This document shows positions 1 through 8,912 of a stretch of 64,000 nt of DNA, piece after piece. This stretch comes from CAYXLI01 sp964464925 (GTDB taxonomy: Bacteria; Acidobacteriota; Terriglobia; Bryobacterales; Bryobacteraceae), in the NCBI GenBank assembly GCA_964464925.1, contig CAYXLI010000009.1:62001-126000 (forward strand). Direction: 5' to 3'. The notes under the pieces were generated by a model that was not told where the DNA came from, searched no databases, and was given only the letters and a program-made list of their open reading frames with translations. The number at the start of each line of letters is the position of its first letter. Position 1 is the stretch's first letter. The position numbers were made by a program, and so were the translations under genes.

Positions 1-318
1 TTGTACGATGAACTGCTCAGGGACTGCGAGGGGATCCGCAAGGTGAAACGAGGCCGAGAGTCGGTTTGCCACCTGTACGTTGTACGCGCTGAGCGCCGTG
101 ATGAACTGCGCGCATGGCTTCAAATGCGGGGCATTCAAACGGGGATTCACTATCCAGTCCCACTGCACGAACAGCCTGCCTTTTGCCAGCGGGACTGTCA
201 TTATCCAAACGCGGAGCAGGCCTGCCGCGAAGTTATTTCCCTTCCCTTGTGGCCGCATCTGCCTGACAGCAGCGTAGAGCGTGTCGCCGAGACGGTGAGG
301 AGTTTCTACCGTCGATGA
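1..318 (+). CDS. DegT/DnrJ/EryC1/StrS-type sugar aminotransferase, C-terminal part
   Basis: This is the 3' end of a gene that begins upstream of the window; 105 residues are visible. The segment with HLYVVR, a following RDEL, GIQTGIHYPVPLHEQPAF and a closing PLWPHL matches the C-terminal domain of PLP-dependent nucleotide-sugar aminotransferases (DegT/DnrJ/EryC1/StrS family), which transaminate keto-sugars during O-antigen or exopolysaccharide precursor synthesis in the cytoplasm. The PLP lysine lies in the missing part. The TGA stop shares bases with the ATG of the next gene (ATGA at 315-318), so the two are translationally coupled and probably act on the same sugar. The family is clear; the substrate cannot be read. 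Confidence 0.85.
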   Translation: MYDELLRDCEGIRKVKRGRESVCHLYVVRAERRDELRAWLQMRGIQTGIHYPVPLHEQPAFCQRDCHYPNAEQACREVISLPLWPHLPDSSVERVAETVRSFYRR

Positions 319-1358
319 GCTATCGTGGCAAGCATGCAATCGTTACCGGGGGACTCGGCTTCATCGGCAGCAATCTTGCGATCCGGCTCGTGCAGGAAGG
401 CGCCGAAGTCACGATCATTGATCCGTCCATTCCGGGCTGCGGCGCGAACCGGTACAACATCGCGCCCATCGAAAAAGATGCCAGAGTACTCGACTGCGAT
501 ATGCGCGATCTTGACCGCGTTTCCCCAGTGATCGAGAAGGCGGATATCATCTTCAATCTCGCCGGGGAAATCAGCCATATCCACAGCATGCGTTTTCCGG
601 AGCGCGACCTTGCGATCAACACGGAGGCACAACTGCAGTTCCTGCACGAGTGCTCCCGCGTGCGTCCGGGCGTGCGGATCGTGTATGCGGGTACTCGCCA
701 GATTTACGGCGTTCCGGAATATCTGCCCGTCGACGAATTGCATCCCATTCGCCCTGTAGACTTCAACGGAGTTCATAAGTACGCCGCGACGATGTACCAC
801 ATGATGCTGTGGCAGTCAGGGCACTTGGACGCGCTCGTGCTGCGGCTAACAAACATCTATGGTCCGCGAATGTCGCTGGAAGTGCCCTGCCAGGGCTTCT
901 TCGGCACTTTTGTGCGGCAGGCTTTGGTGCGCGGCTCGATTGAACTATTCGGAGATGGGCAGCAATTACGGGATCCGGTGTTCGTGGACGATGTGGTGGA
1001 TGCATTCTTGCGTGCAGGCCTTTTTGAGAACCCGCAGGAGCGCACATTCAACATCGGTGCGTCGCGACCGGTGTCGCTCGGGTACATCGCCGAAGTTCTC
1101 GTAGCCCAATGCCCCGGCCTGACGATTAGGACTCTACCGTTTCCACAAGATCGTAAACGGATCGATATCGGAAGCTACTACTCGGACCCAGCGCTAAGCA
1201 GAGATGTGCTCGGCTGGGAAGCGCATACCCCGCTGAAAGACGGCCTGCACGCCACACTGCAGTTTTACAGAGAACATCTGCCGCAGTACATAAAGAATCC
1301 GCATAGGCCCGCCGTATGCCCACTACCAGCGCATTCAGCGGCGAAACTGGGGAGCTAA
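315..1358 (+). CDS. NAD-dependent nucleotide-sugar epimerase/dehydratase (extended SDR) with altered YxxxK motif
   Basis: A 347-residue extended short-chain dehydrogenase. The NAD-binding GxxGxxG is at residues 12-18 (GGLGFIG) and LRLTNIYGPR matches the nucleotide-sugar epimerase/dehydratase family. The start ATG overlaps the upstream aminotransferase stop. The active-site motif reads N151-G-V-H-K155, so the usual catalytic Tyr of YxxxK is Asn while Lys is kept; T127 sits where the family has Ser/Thr. I recall similar DxNGxxK motifs in some polysaccharide-locus epimerases, so this may be a subfamily trait and not inactivation. Its 3' end overlaps the convergent flippase gene by 4 bases. Likely role: NDP-sugar conversion for the adjacent polysaccharide locus. 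The exact reaction is unknown. Confidence 0.85.
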   Translation: MSYRGKHAIVTGGLGFIGSNLAIRLVQEGAEVTIIDPSIPGCGANRYNIAPIEKDARVLDCDMRDLDRVSPVIEKADIIFNLAGEISHIHSMRFPERDLAINTEAQLQFLHECSRVRPGVRIVYAGTRQIYGVPEYLPVDELHPIRPVDFNGVHKYAATMYHMMLWQSGHLDALVLRLTNIYGPRMSLEVPCQGFFGTFVRQALVRGSIELFGDGQQLRDPVFVDDVVDAFLRAGLFENPQERTFNIGASRPVSLGYIAEVLVAQCPGLTIRTLPFPQDRKRIDIGSYYSDPALSRDVLGWEAHTPLKDGLHATLQFYREHLPQYIKNPHRPAVCPLPAHSAAKLGS

Positions 1359-2929
1359 GCGGCAGCCTGGCGGGCGCTGCGCAACTTCCGGGTCAGCCAT
1401 CCAAACAACAGTTCACGATGGTGTGGTTCCACGCACCAGAATACAGCGATGCCCAGATACACGGCTGCCAGGAGGCCGCCTGCGATGATCAGTTGCGGCC
1501 AGTTTCGACCTGGGATCAGCGATTGCTTCATCCCCCAGGCCAGCGCCACAAGGACCACGGCCAGCGCCACTGCCCGCAGGTAGATTTCCTTTAGGTAGTG
1601 AAAGAAATTGATCGACACGCTCTGGCAGACCAACCACGCCGTGAACATGCCTCGATTCGCAATCATCAGCGTGGCACTCAACCACGCCGCGCCGAAAATG
1701 CCGTACTTCGGCGTAACGACAAACAGTCCGCCAACGAAGAGCACAGCTTCTGCAACCAGTGACCAGGCGTATTTCTTGTGCTTCGCGAGACCGTACAGCA
1801 CGTTCGTCGAGTTGTATTGGCCGGCGATCGCGATGCTCACTGACAGCACGAAGGGGAGAATGAGAGGTCCGCTCCACTGAACGTATAGAGGGCCGACGTA
1901 CAGCTTCAGCAACTCATTTCCGTACACCAGGAGGAAGATGCTCAGCGGCATAAACAGCAACAGCGCGTAACGATTCGCATAGATGCCCATGTTGCCGATC
2001 TTCTTCATTTCGCCTTTGGCGCCCAGGTCGGCCGTATTGCTAGCCGTGACCGCCGCGCCACGGCAGATGATCTCGCCTGCATACATTAACAGCCGGTTCG
2101 GCACGCTGTAAAAGCCAACGAACTCCGACGGGCGCTGCATGGCGATGATCGTGTTCGCACTCATGTCCAGCGCTGACGATGCCATGTTCCCGAGGAAGGA
2201 ATGACTCCCGTATCCGGCAAGTTCCTTCAACGTGGAAACTTTCACGTGCTTACGGGCAAGCTGGAAGTCCGGGAACGCCCGCTTCATCGCCAGATAACTC
2301 AGCGCTGTGCCCAACAACTGGGCCGCAAGAAGATTCAGCCCCAGGGCCTTCAGCTTGAATCCCGACGCGAGCAGTACGATCACACCCACTGTTCGAAACA
2401 CCTGGCAAATGATGTAGATGTGACTGGATACCTCGAATTCCCGAAACGCCTCCAGCGCGCCTGAAAACAGATTCGCCGCAAACAGCCAGGACATCGCGGT
2501 CATCAGAATCAGAAAGGAGAAATCGTTGCGGAAGTCCGGCGTGATGTTCGGGAAGATACGATCGCGATTCCACACAACGATGCTGGCGGCAACGATGACA
2601 ATAGAAGATCCCATCGTGTAATAAAAGAGAACCGTATTCAGGATTTCGTTAACCCGCTGATTCTCATTCGTTGCCCTGTAATGCGCACAGAACCGGATCA
2701 GCGCGGCGCGAAATCCGAAATCGAGGAACCCATAGTAGCCGACCAGTGAAAATACGGTGGCCCACACGCCGTAACCGGCGGCGCCAAGCTTTCGGATCGT
2801 GTAGGGCGTCAGGAAGATTCCGACCACCAGATTCGTGGCCGCGCCGACCCAGATCCAGATTACGCTCTTCAAGTAATGAAGTGCCCTGCCTCCGGAGTTC
2901 GCCGGCTCGGTTGTTGCCGTCTGCGGCAT
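1355..2929 (-). CDS. Polysaccharide flippase (Wzx/MATE-like)
   Basis: A 524-residue integral membrane protein with about a dozen hydrophobic segments and almost no soluble domain. The N-terminal part (YLKSVIWIWVGAATNLVVG, then LTPYTIRKLGAAGYGVWAT) is typical of polysaccharide biosynthesis/export proteins of the MVF/MATE flippase group. It would move undecaprenyl-linked repeat units across the inner membrane. It is the last gene of a minus-strand run (7455 to 1355) with two glycosyltransferases and a fused oxidoreductase; its ATG directly abuts the stop of the upstream glycosyltransferase at 2930. No polymerase or outer-membrane export gene is visible in the window. Confidence 0.85.
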   Translation of the reverse strand: MPQTATTEPANSGGRALHYLKSVIWIWVGAATNLVVGIFLTPYTIRKLGAAGYGVWATVFSLVGYYGFLDFGFRAALIRFCAHYRATNENQRVNEILNTVLFYYTMGSSIVIVAASIVVWNRDRIFPNITPDFRNDFSFLILMTAMSWLFAANLFSGALEAFREFEVSSHIYIICQVFRTVGVIVLLASGFKLKALGLNLLAAQLLGTALSYLAMKRAFPDFQLARKHVKVSTLKELAGYGSHSFLGNMASSALDMSANTIIAMQRPSEFVGFYSVPNRLLMYAGEIICRGAAVTASNTADLGAKGEMKKIGNMGIYANRYALLLFMPLSIFLLVYGNELLKLYVGPLYVQWSGPLILPFVLSVSIAIAGQYNSTNVLYGLAKHKKYAWSLVAEAVLFVGGLFVVTPKYGIFGAAWLSATLMIANRGMFTAWLVCQSVSINFFHYLKEIYLRAVALAVVLVALAWGMKQSLIPGRNWPQLIIAGGLLAAVYLGIAVFWCVEPHHRELLFGWLTRKLRSARQAAA

Positions 2930-4177
2930 CTATTGCGCTCCCGCCGCGGAAGAACGCAGCGCCCGGAACAGGTCCCGGGCCGACCGGACTACAGCGGGGT
3001 AGTGATACGACAGCCATGATCGCACCGATTGCCTTGCCCGGCGGGATTCAAACTGTTTCGCTGCTCGAATCGCAGCAGCCTTCGAGGGTGAAGCACTTCG
3101 CTGCATGCTGCCGAAGATTTCGGCGAGCGGCGCCGCATTTTTGCGCCAATCGAGATTTTTCTCGGCGTATTGGCGCGCGGCCGTTTTCCTGGATGCCAAC
3201 GAGTCTGGATCCTGAACCATGGACTGCATCTGAATCTTCAAGTCCTCCTCATCGACGAAACTCTGAGGCCAATAGTATCCATCCTGGCGCTCGCCGTGCG
3301 ATTTCACCCGCACAACTCTTCCATTCGTACCGTCTACGAATTCGTTCATGGGCGGGTTGTCCGTAGTGATTACCGGCAGGCCACAGGCCAGCGCTTCGGC
3401 AACCGTGAGGCCGATGCCATCCAGACGGGATGGATAAACGTAGACATCCCCAAGATGGTAGAGTCCAGGAGCGCCGACCGTCTCCTGCCGGATTTCGAGC
3501 CTTCCCGCGCCGACCAACCCGGAGATGGTCGAGCCTAGATCCGGCAGCACACTTTCCAGATTCAGCTGAGAATGAATCACCAGTCTGCAGGGGCCATCGA
3601 GCGCGGCGAACGCCCGAATCACATAGTCCGTACCCTTGCGCGGCGGATTCATCCCGCCGGAATGAAAGAAGGTGACCTCGCCCGGTCGCACCGGCGCCAG
3701 TGTACGAGGGCGGAAAACATCCAGATCCGTACCCCACGGAATGTAGACAGCGCGCGGGTGATTCTCAAACACACTGAAATGACGGCGCGTGTTGCAAATC
3801 AAAAAATCGTAGGCGCCGAAAAGAGGAACCGTCTCCCGCGTGTAGTAATCTATGTATGCGCCACACGTGACCTTGAGCCGGTCACAAAGCACCACCGGTT
3901 CCCACCAGTGCTGTTCGTTGAAAAAGGCGACGTCGATCCGCTTCTCCCGAAGCCAGGACGCAAAGTGATCGAGATCCATCGACATCGGCACGGGCACAAC
4001 ACCTTGCTTTGCCCACGTAACGCGATCGTCATTCCAGCGGGGGTCATCGATGGCGAACTTCTCGCCGCTCCGCGCATAAATGAAGACTTCGTGCGGTCCT
4101 TGCAGCACTTCCCGGTACTGACGTGACACGTACGCAGCCCCACGCTCGAACCAAGTGGTGATAATTCCAATGTTCAT
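2930..4177 (-). CDS. Glycosyltransferase, GT4-like (GT-B fold)
   Basis: A 415-residue predicted cytoplasmic glycosyltransferase. The C-terminal nucleotide-sugar domain contains VTFFHSGGMNPPRKGTDYVI and then YPSRLDGIGLTVAEALACGL, the usual acceptor/donor-binding signature of GT4 enzymes with the E-x7-E-like element. The N-terminal MNIGIITTWFERGAAYVSRQ resembles the acceptor domain start. The final part is an Arg-rich tail after about residue 370. It lies directly upstream of the flippase gene with no spacer, so both probably serve the same repeat unit. No clear Shine-Dalgarno precedes the ATG. The sugar specificity is not readable. Confidence 0.88.
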   Translation of the reverse strand: MNIGIITTWFERGAAYVSRQYREVLQGPHEVFIYARSGEKFAIDDPRWNDDRVTWAKQGVVPVPMSMDLDHFASWLREKRIDVAFFNEQHWWEPVVLCDRLKVTCGAYIDYYTRETVPLFGAYDFLICNTRRHFSVFENHPRAVYIPWGTDLDVFRPRTLAPVRPGEVTFFHSGGMNPPRKGTDYVIRAFAALDGPCRLVIHSQLNLESVLPDLGSTISGLVGAGRLEIRQETVGAPGLYHLGDVYVYPSRLDGIGLTVAEALACGLPVITTDNPPMNEFVDGTNGRVVRVKSHGERQDGYYWPQSFVDEEDLKIQMQSMVQDPDSLASRKTAARQYAEKNLDWRKNAAPLAEIFGSMQRSASPSKAAAIRAAKQFESRRARQSVRSWLSYHYPAVVRSARDLFRALRSSAAGAQ

Positions 4178-4238
4178 TCTTTGGAACAGCCGTGGCAGAC
4201 CGAGCGAAAATTGCTCCCCATTAGTTTAACGCGGAGCC

Positions 4239-5282
4239 TCAGCGGCGACGCATCAACTCCTTATAGACTTCGATCACGGCGCGTACGTTTTCCTCATCCG
4301 CGGCAGCATTGTTTCTCCCTATCCTTCCTGCCCGTAAGACCCGGTTTATGCTCTCGAGCAAAGAGGCAAGATCGCCAATCCGAAACAGCGTGACGCCAGC
4401 AGGGCGCATTCCATTGTCGCTAGCTACGACCGGCGTTCCAAGGTGAAGAGCTTCGCGAACCGACACGGAGTCCCCATCGTAAAGAGTCGTTCGCAGGAAG
4501 ACGTCACAGCGCCGGATTACCTGAATCGTATGCTGGTGAGCCAGATCGCCGTAGAGGAGTACATGCATTGGTTCAGGAAGCGAAGCGATGGATTGCTCCA
4601 ATGCCTGGTGCAAGCTTCCGGAGCCGATGATAATCAGGCCGGCATCCGGATGTTGACCGCGGAGGGCTTGCAAAGCTCGAATCTGGAGCGGCAGGTCGTA
4701 TTCCGGTTCCAGCAAACCCACTGCCGCGAATACAGGCGAGTGCGTCTCGAAGAAGCTCTCTAACCCGTCAGGCAGTCGTTCCTCAGAAGGAATGCCCGGG
4801 AGCGCGTGGGGGTAAATGAACCTGGTACGATCGGGTGGCACGCCAAAACGATGAAACACGTCTACGATCTCCTGGTTGACGCCGATCAACCGGTCGAACC
4901 GCCGTAGCACCCAGCCCTGTTTTGTGCCCGGATTCGCAGCTTTCCCCTGAGGCGAAGAAGGATAACCTCCTGAGTGAAACGTAAGGACCTTCTTCTTCCC
5001 CGGCACCGAGCAACAAACGGTGCACAGCGCAAGCAGACGGTTGGTAAGATCACCGCCCAAGTGCAAGTGCAGGATGTCATACGGAAGAGTAAAAATCAGC
5101 TTCGTGAGAGCAGCCGCAGATTCGGGATAGTACACCTCATCAGCCTCAGGTTTGCGGTGCCGCGTGATGTTAATGACCGGCGCGCTGTGCCCGTGCCGCC
5201 GCAAATACTCGCGAATGGCGACGAGGTTCGATTGCACTCCACCATGAGGAGGCGGATAAGGCCCGAGTTGCAGTACGCGCAT
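4239..5282 (-). CDS. Glycosyltransferase, GT4-like
   Basis: I place the start at the ATG at 5282 (MRVLQLGPYPPPHGGVQSN), 4 bases after the stop of the upstream fused oxidoreductase; a longer frame to 5315 adds 11 unlikely residues. This gives 347 residues. The N-terminal glycine-rich PPPHGGVQSN loop and the C-terminal DVFLRTTLYDGDSVSVREAL, followed by GTPVVASDNG, match GT4 glycosyltransferases that use NDP-sugars. It lies between the bi-domain oxidoreductase (upstream) and another GT4 gene (downstream, 61 bases of spacer without obvious signals). It probably adds one sugar to a lipid-linked oligosaccharide at the cytoplasmic face of the membrane. Confidence 0.87.
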   Translation of the reverse strand: MRVLQLGPYPPPHGGVQSNLVAIREYLRRHGHSAPVINITRHRKPEADEVYYPESAAALTKLIFTLPYDILHLHLGGDLTNRLLALCTVCCSVPGKKKVLTFHSGGYPSSPQGKAANPGTKQGWVLRRFDRLIGVNQEIVDVFHRFGVPPDRTRFIYPHALPGIPSEERLPDGLESFFETHSPVFAAVGLLEPEYDLPLQIRALQALRGQHPDAGLIIIGSGSLHQALEQSIASLPEPMHVLLYGDLAHQHTIQVIRRCDVFLRTTLYDGDSVSVREALHLGTPVVASDNGMRPAGVTLFRIGDLASLLESINRVLRAGRIGRNNAAADEENVRAVIEVYKELMRRR

Positions 5283-5286
5283 CGTG

Positions 5287-7455
5287 TTAAAGAAGAGATC
5301 GCCACTGCATCGCACGCGGTGCCAGTTCGCGGGCAGACTCCATCATCCGCAGGCAGGCTACCGTCGAGCGGATGCCGTCCAGCACGGTGACAGCCGGAGG
5401 GGTGCCCCTCCGAATACTTTCGACGAAGTCCTTCATCTGCTCGAAATATCCTTTGTCCGCGAACCAGCGCTTTCGCTCCGACTCGCGACCCGTCCGGATC
5501 ACCACACGCTTGAAATCTTCGGCGAACGCTCCCATACCAGGCGCGAAAGCTTCCAGGCGTTCCCCACCGGACGTGCGGCTACCCACGGTGCAATAGGTCA
5601 GATTTGCAATCGACCCGTCTTCAAAGGCGAAACTGGCCACCGTGTTGTTCTCTCCGATCGGCTCTGCCTTACCGGTCGGAAGAGAGAACGCGGAGACCAT
5701 GGTCGGTTCGCTCTCCAGAAGCCAATAGAACAGATCCGTGAAGTGGCAGGCCTCGCCGAGGATTGCTCCACCGATCGAGGGATCCGCCATCCAATAGGCG
5801 CCCGAGATACCTGGCGAATTGATCCTGCAATGCAGTACCGCGGGTGAGGTGCGCCCTTTCAACTCCTTCTTGACTGCCACGTAATCCGGTGCGAACCGGC
5901 GGTTGAATCCGACCGTAAGCTGTTTGCCGGATTCTTGTACGGCCCGTGCCACTTCCGCACACTCAGCTTCGGTAATCGCCATCGGCTTCTCGACGAAGAC
6001 GTGCTTGCCTGCGCGAAGTGCCGCCACCGTCTGGGACGCGTGATGCTGGTTCCTGGTCAGAATGATGACTGCGTCGATCGAATCATCCTTCAACATCTCC
6101 TCATACTCAGTGCAACAATACTTCGCGCCGAAGCGCAGCGCATAGCTCTTGCCGCGCGCGCCACTCGCGGAACACACGGCATGCAGATTCACATTCGGCA
6201 GTTTCTTGAGATTCGGCAGATGAGCCCACCGGGCCAGATTGCCTGCTCCGATCAGGCCGAAGCGCAATTCGCCGCTTCCCTTTGGAGCCGCTGCTGCAAC
6301 ATCTACGCGACGCGCCGGCGTGTATACGGGAGCATCAACGTCCTGCCGCTCGGGGTAACGAAGAACCACCGCAAGGCTTCCGGAGGCGGGATTCATAATC
6401 GTCTCGTACGCCGCGGGCGCGCTCTCCAGGTCGAACCGGTGGGTAATCAGCGGCTCGACGGTCACCTTGCCGGCTGATACCAACCGGAGGAATTCTTCCA
6501 TGTTACGGTTCTCGGTCCACCGCACGTACGAAATGGGATAGTCGATCCCCTTTCGCTCGTATGAAGGATCGTAGCTTCCCGGCCCGTAAGCGCGCGCCAT
6601 GAAGAGTTGGATCTCCTTCATGTACATGTCGCCCCACGGAAAGTTCATCTCGACTGCGCCTACCACAACGATGCGGCCACGGTCCCGGCATATCTCCAGA
6701 GCCTGATGGCACGGAGCCGCCGACTTCGCAGCGGCCGCGACAATCACGCAATCCGCCCCGCGTCCTGAGGTAATGGCCAGTACGGAATCGCGCAGCGAAG
6801 ACCCTCCCACGGCGACATGCTCCGCACCCAGTCGCGATGCGAGTTCCAGCCGGTCCGCCTTCAAGTCGATAGCAATCGCAACGCCGCCCTGCGCGCGTAC
6901 CAGTTGCGCGATCAATTGGCCGACCAAGCCCATGCCGATAATGGCGACGACATCGCCGAGACCGAAGTTTGCAATGCGGACAGAGTTCATCGCAATAGCG
7001 CCGAGAGTCGAGAAGCAGGCCTGATCGAAAGGAACCGATTCCGGGACACGGGCCACAAGGTTGCGGCCGGTCAGAATGTATTCGCCGTGGCCAGTGCCCT
7101 CTCCGCCGTAGGCAACACGATCTCCAACCGCGAGGTCTGAAACAGTAGGATGCTTATCCACCACTTGCCCGGCGCCAGAGTAGCCGAGCAGCGCGTATTC
7201 GCTGAATTTCGCCCTCACCTCCGCAAACGTTCGGACCGGACCTGCGACTTTCGTCACATTCCAAATCTTGGCCAAATGCGAAGGATTCTCGGCGACTTCC
7301 TTCACAAGCGCTTCGTTATGAATGCTCGCGGTCTCGGTACCGCTACTGATGAGCGAGTAAACGGGACGCACAATCACGTGATGTGGAATGTTTACCGGGT
7401 CGGGCACTTCATCCACGATGATGTGCTTCAGGCCTTTTCGGATCACTTGTTTCAT
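5287..7455 (-). CDS. Fused MDR dehydrogenase - Gfo/Idh/MocA oxidoreductase
   Basis: A 722-residue two-domain enzyme. Residues 1-365 are a medium-chain dehydrogenase with the Rossmann motif G174-M-G-L-V-G179. The catalytic-zinc Cys and GHE motif are absent (SLISSGTET at 34-42 where Cys is usual), so this half is probably zinc-independent. Residues 398-722 are a Gfo/Idh/MocA oxidoreductase with G400-LIGAG and the catalytic EKP at 489-491. This fusion is known from polysaccharide loci, often beside a heparinase II/III-like gene, as here about 9 kb away. It probably oxidises or epimerises a nucleotide sugar. The two-domain arrangement is seen directly; the substrate is unknown. It is the first gene of the minus-strand glycosyltransferase/flippase run. 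Confidence 0.9.
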   Translation of the reverse strand: MKQVIRKGLKHIIVDEVPDPVNIPHHVIVRPVYSLISSGTETASIHNEALVKEVAENPSHLAKIWNVTKVAGPVRTFAEVRAKFSEYALLGYSGAGQVVDKHPTVSDLAVGDRVAYGGEGTGHGEYILTGRNLVARVPESVPFDQACFSTLGAIAMNSVRIANFGLGDVVAIIGMGLVGQLIAQLVRAQGGVAIAIDLKADRLELASRLGAEHVAVGGSSLRDSVLAITSGRGADCVIVAAAAKSAAPCHQALEICRDRGRIVVVGAVEMNFPWGDMYMKEIQLFMARAYGPGSYDPSYERKGIDYPISYVRWTENRNMEEFLRLVSAGKVTVEPLITHRFDLESAPAAYETIMNPASGSLAVVLRYPERQDVDAPVYTPARRVDVAAAAPKGSGELRFGLIGAGNLARWAHLPNLKKLPNVNLHAVCSASGARGKSYALRFGAKYCCTEYEEMLKDDSIDAVIILTRNQHHASQTVAALRAGKHVFVEKPMAITEAECAEVARAVQESGKQLTVGFNRRFAPDYVAVKKELKGRTSPAVLHCRINSPGISGAYWMADPSIGGAILGEACHFTDLFYWLLESEPTMVSAFSLPTGKAEPIGENNTVASFAFEDGSIANLTYCTVGSRTSGGERLEAFAPGMGAFAEDFKRVVIRTGRESERKRWFADKGYFEQMKDFVESIRRGTPPAVTVLDGIRSTVACLRMMESARELAPRAMQWRSLL

Positions 7456-7540
7456 GAGGACAGGTTGGCGAGCGAACAGAGGCTCTTGCGCTCTTCTCAG
7501 TATAAGCGCGGAGGGCGTTCCGGCTTCTTAAGAAAAGGTT

Positions 7541-7546
7541 AAAGGA
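7541..7546 (+). promoter_or_regulatory. Ribosome binding site AAAGGA supporting a TTG start at 7554
   Basis: AAAGGA lies 7 bases before a TTG at 7554. The alternative ATG at 7572 has only a GAGGG two bases in front of it, which is too close. The site therefore favours the TTG start for the downstream membrane protein. Confidence 0.5.
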
Positions 7547-7553
7547 CGATCGT

Positions 7554-8912
7554 TTGCTATTATTGAGGGCTATGATTCGGCTTCAGACGCTGCGTCAACG
7601 GATTGAAACAATTGATCCCGTCCGATTATTCTGGGCGATATTTGTAATTACCATAATCGTGCGTTTGGCGCTTTTCTTCCTGCTGAAGCGTAGCGGGGTG
7701 ATACTCCGGAGCGAAATCGAAAACATTGCATTGTCGCTGTTGAACCATGGCACTTTCGCCGATCCATATGCGGCTCCCACCGGCCCCACCGCCCATTGCG
7801 CGCCTGTATACCCTTTCCTCCTTTCGCTCCTATATCGCGCGGCCGGCGTAGGAATGGCCGCTGAGTGGCTGGAACAAGCGTTCACGGTCTTATTCGCTGC
7901 GATCACATTCGGATTATTGCCTTTCTTCTCCAGAATGTTGTTCGGAGCGATCGCACCTGGGTTCTTTGCAGGCCTGATAGCCGCGCTTTCTCCGGCGGCT
8001 TTCCTGACGGAGACGAAGGGCAAAGAGGCAGCGTTTTCGGCTCTCCTGTTCCTGCTTTGCTGCATGCTTACGGTGCACATCGTCAAGAAACAGCGGCTTG
8101 CAGTCCATGATGGGGTTGTTTGCGGACTGGCCTGGGGATTCCTCATCCTTACGTGTCCTGGATTCTTAGTGATTGTGCTCGCTTGGCTGATTGTGCCCGG
8201 GTATTTACTGCTGCGGCGTACGCCAATCAGATATCTACGCTTCGCCAGCGTCGCGCTGGTCTGTGCCGGAGGAGTACTCACGCCGTGGACGATTCGGAAT
8301 TACCAGACCTTCGGTCACCTCTTTTTCCTTCGCGATAATCTTGGGCTGGAACTGTCAGTGGCGCAAAACGATGACGCATCAATTTATGTCACCGAACCCA
8401 GTCACGGGTTCCAGAACCATCCGTACCACGCCAAGAGTAAGGCCGATGAAGTAGCCCGAATGGGAGAGTACAATTTTCATCAGGCGAGAAAAGCGGAAGC
8501 GATCGCGTGGATGATAGCGCACAAGGACCGGGTCTGGGATTTGACCAAGAGCCGCGTCGCCGCATTCTGGCTGTCGCCGAACGAGAAGCTCTCTAGGCGA
8601 ATTCCTCACATCCTGATGAGATGCATGGGCGTTCTGGGCTTATTCTTTTACGCGCGCAGGTTCCATGTCGCGTTCAAAGCGGTGCTTGTGTTCTGGGCCG
8701 TTTATCCGTTGCCCTATTACTTTATGCAATATGTGAGCCGCTACAGCTACCCGCTCGAATGGAGTGTGGCTCTGATGGCGGGAGGTTTCGTGACTGCAGT
8801 CTTTTGGCGCGAGGCGCGGTTACCGGTCTACCAACGAACGCAACTCGTCTCCAAGAGTCTGCAATTGCCAGTCCAACTCCTGGAATCGTCGGACGATCGT
8901 GTGCAGTACTAA
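7554..8912 (+). CDS. Polytopic membrane protein, GT-C/GT39-like glycosyltransferase
   Basis: A 452-residue membrane protein with roughly ten hydrophobic segments. After the first segment there is a periplasmic loop with acidic residues and GTFADPYAAPTGPTAHCAPV, followed by a Tyr-Pro; this arrangement (acidic residue in the first loop, then a PxxP-like region) is typical of GT-C enzymes of the ArnT/PMT type, which use polyprenyl-phosphate sugars on the outer face of the membrane. Start: TTG at 7554 by Shine-Dalgarno spacing, or ATG at 7572. The last 31 codons overlap, on the opposite strand, the end of the GT2 gene. The family call is by architecture; no catalytic residue is proven. Confidence 0.65.
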   Translation: MLLLRAMIRLQTLRQRIETIDPVRLFWAIFVITIIVRLALFFLLKRSGVILRSEIENIALSLLNHGTFADPYAAPTGPTAHCAPVYPFLLSLLYRAAGVGMAAEWLEQAFTVLFAAITFGLLPFFSRMLFGAIAPGFFAGLIAALSPAAFLTETKGKEAAFSALLFLLCCMLTVHIVKKQRLAVHDGVVCGLAWGFLILTCPGFLVIVLAWLIVPGYLLLRRTPIRYLRFASVALVCAGGVLTPWTIRNYQTFGHLFFLRDNLGLELSVAQNDDASIYVTEPSHGFQNHPYHAKSKADEVARMGEYNFHQARKAEAIAWMIAHKDRVWDLTKSRVAAFWLSPNEKLSRRIPHILMRCMGVLGLFFYARRFHVAFKAVLVFWAVYPLPYYFMQYVSRYSYPLEWSVALMAGGFVTAVFWREARLPVYQRTQLVSKSLQLPVQLLESSDDRVQY

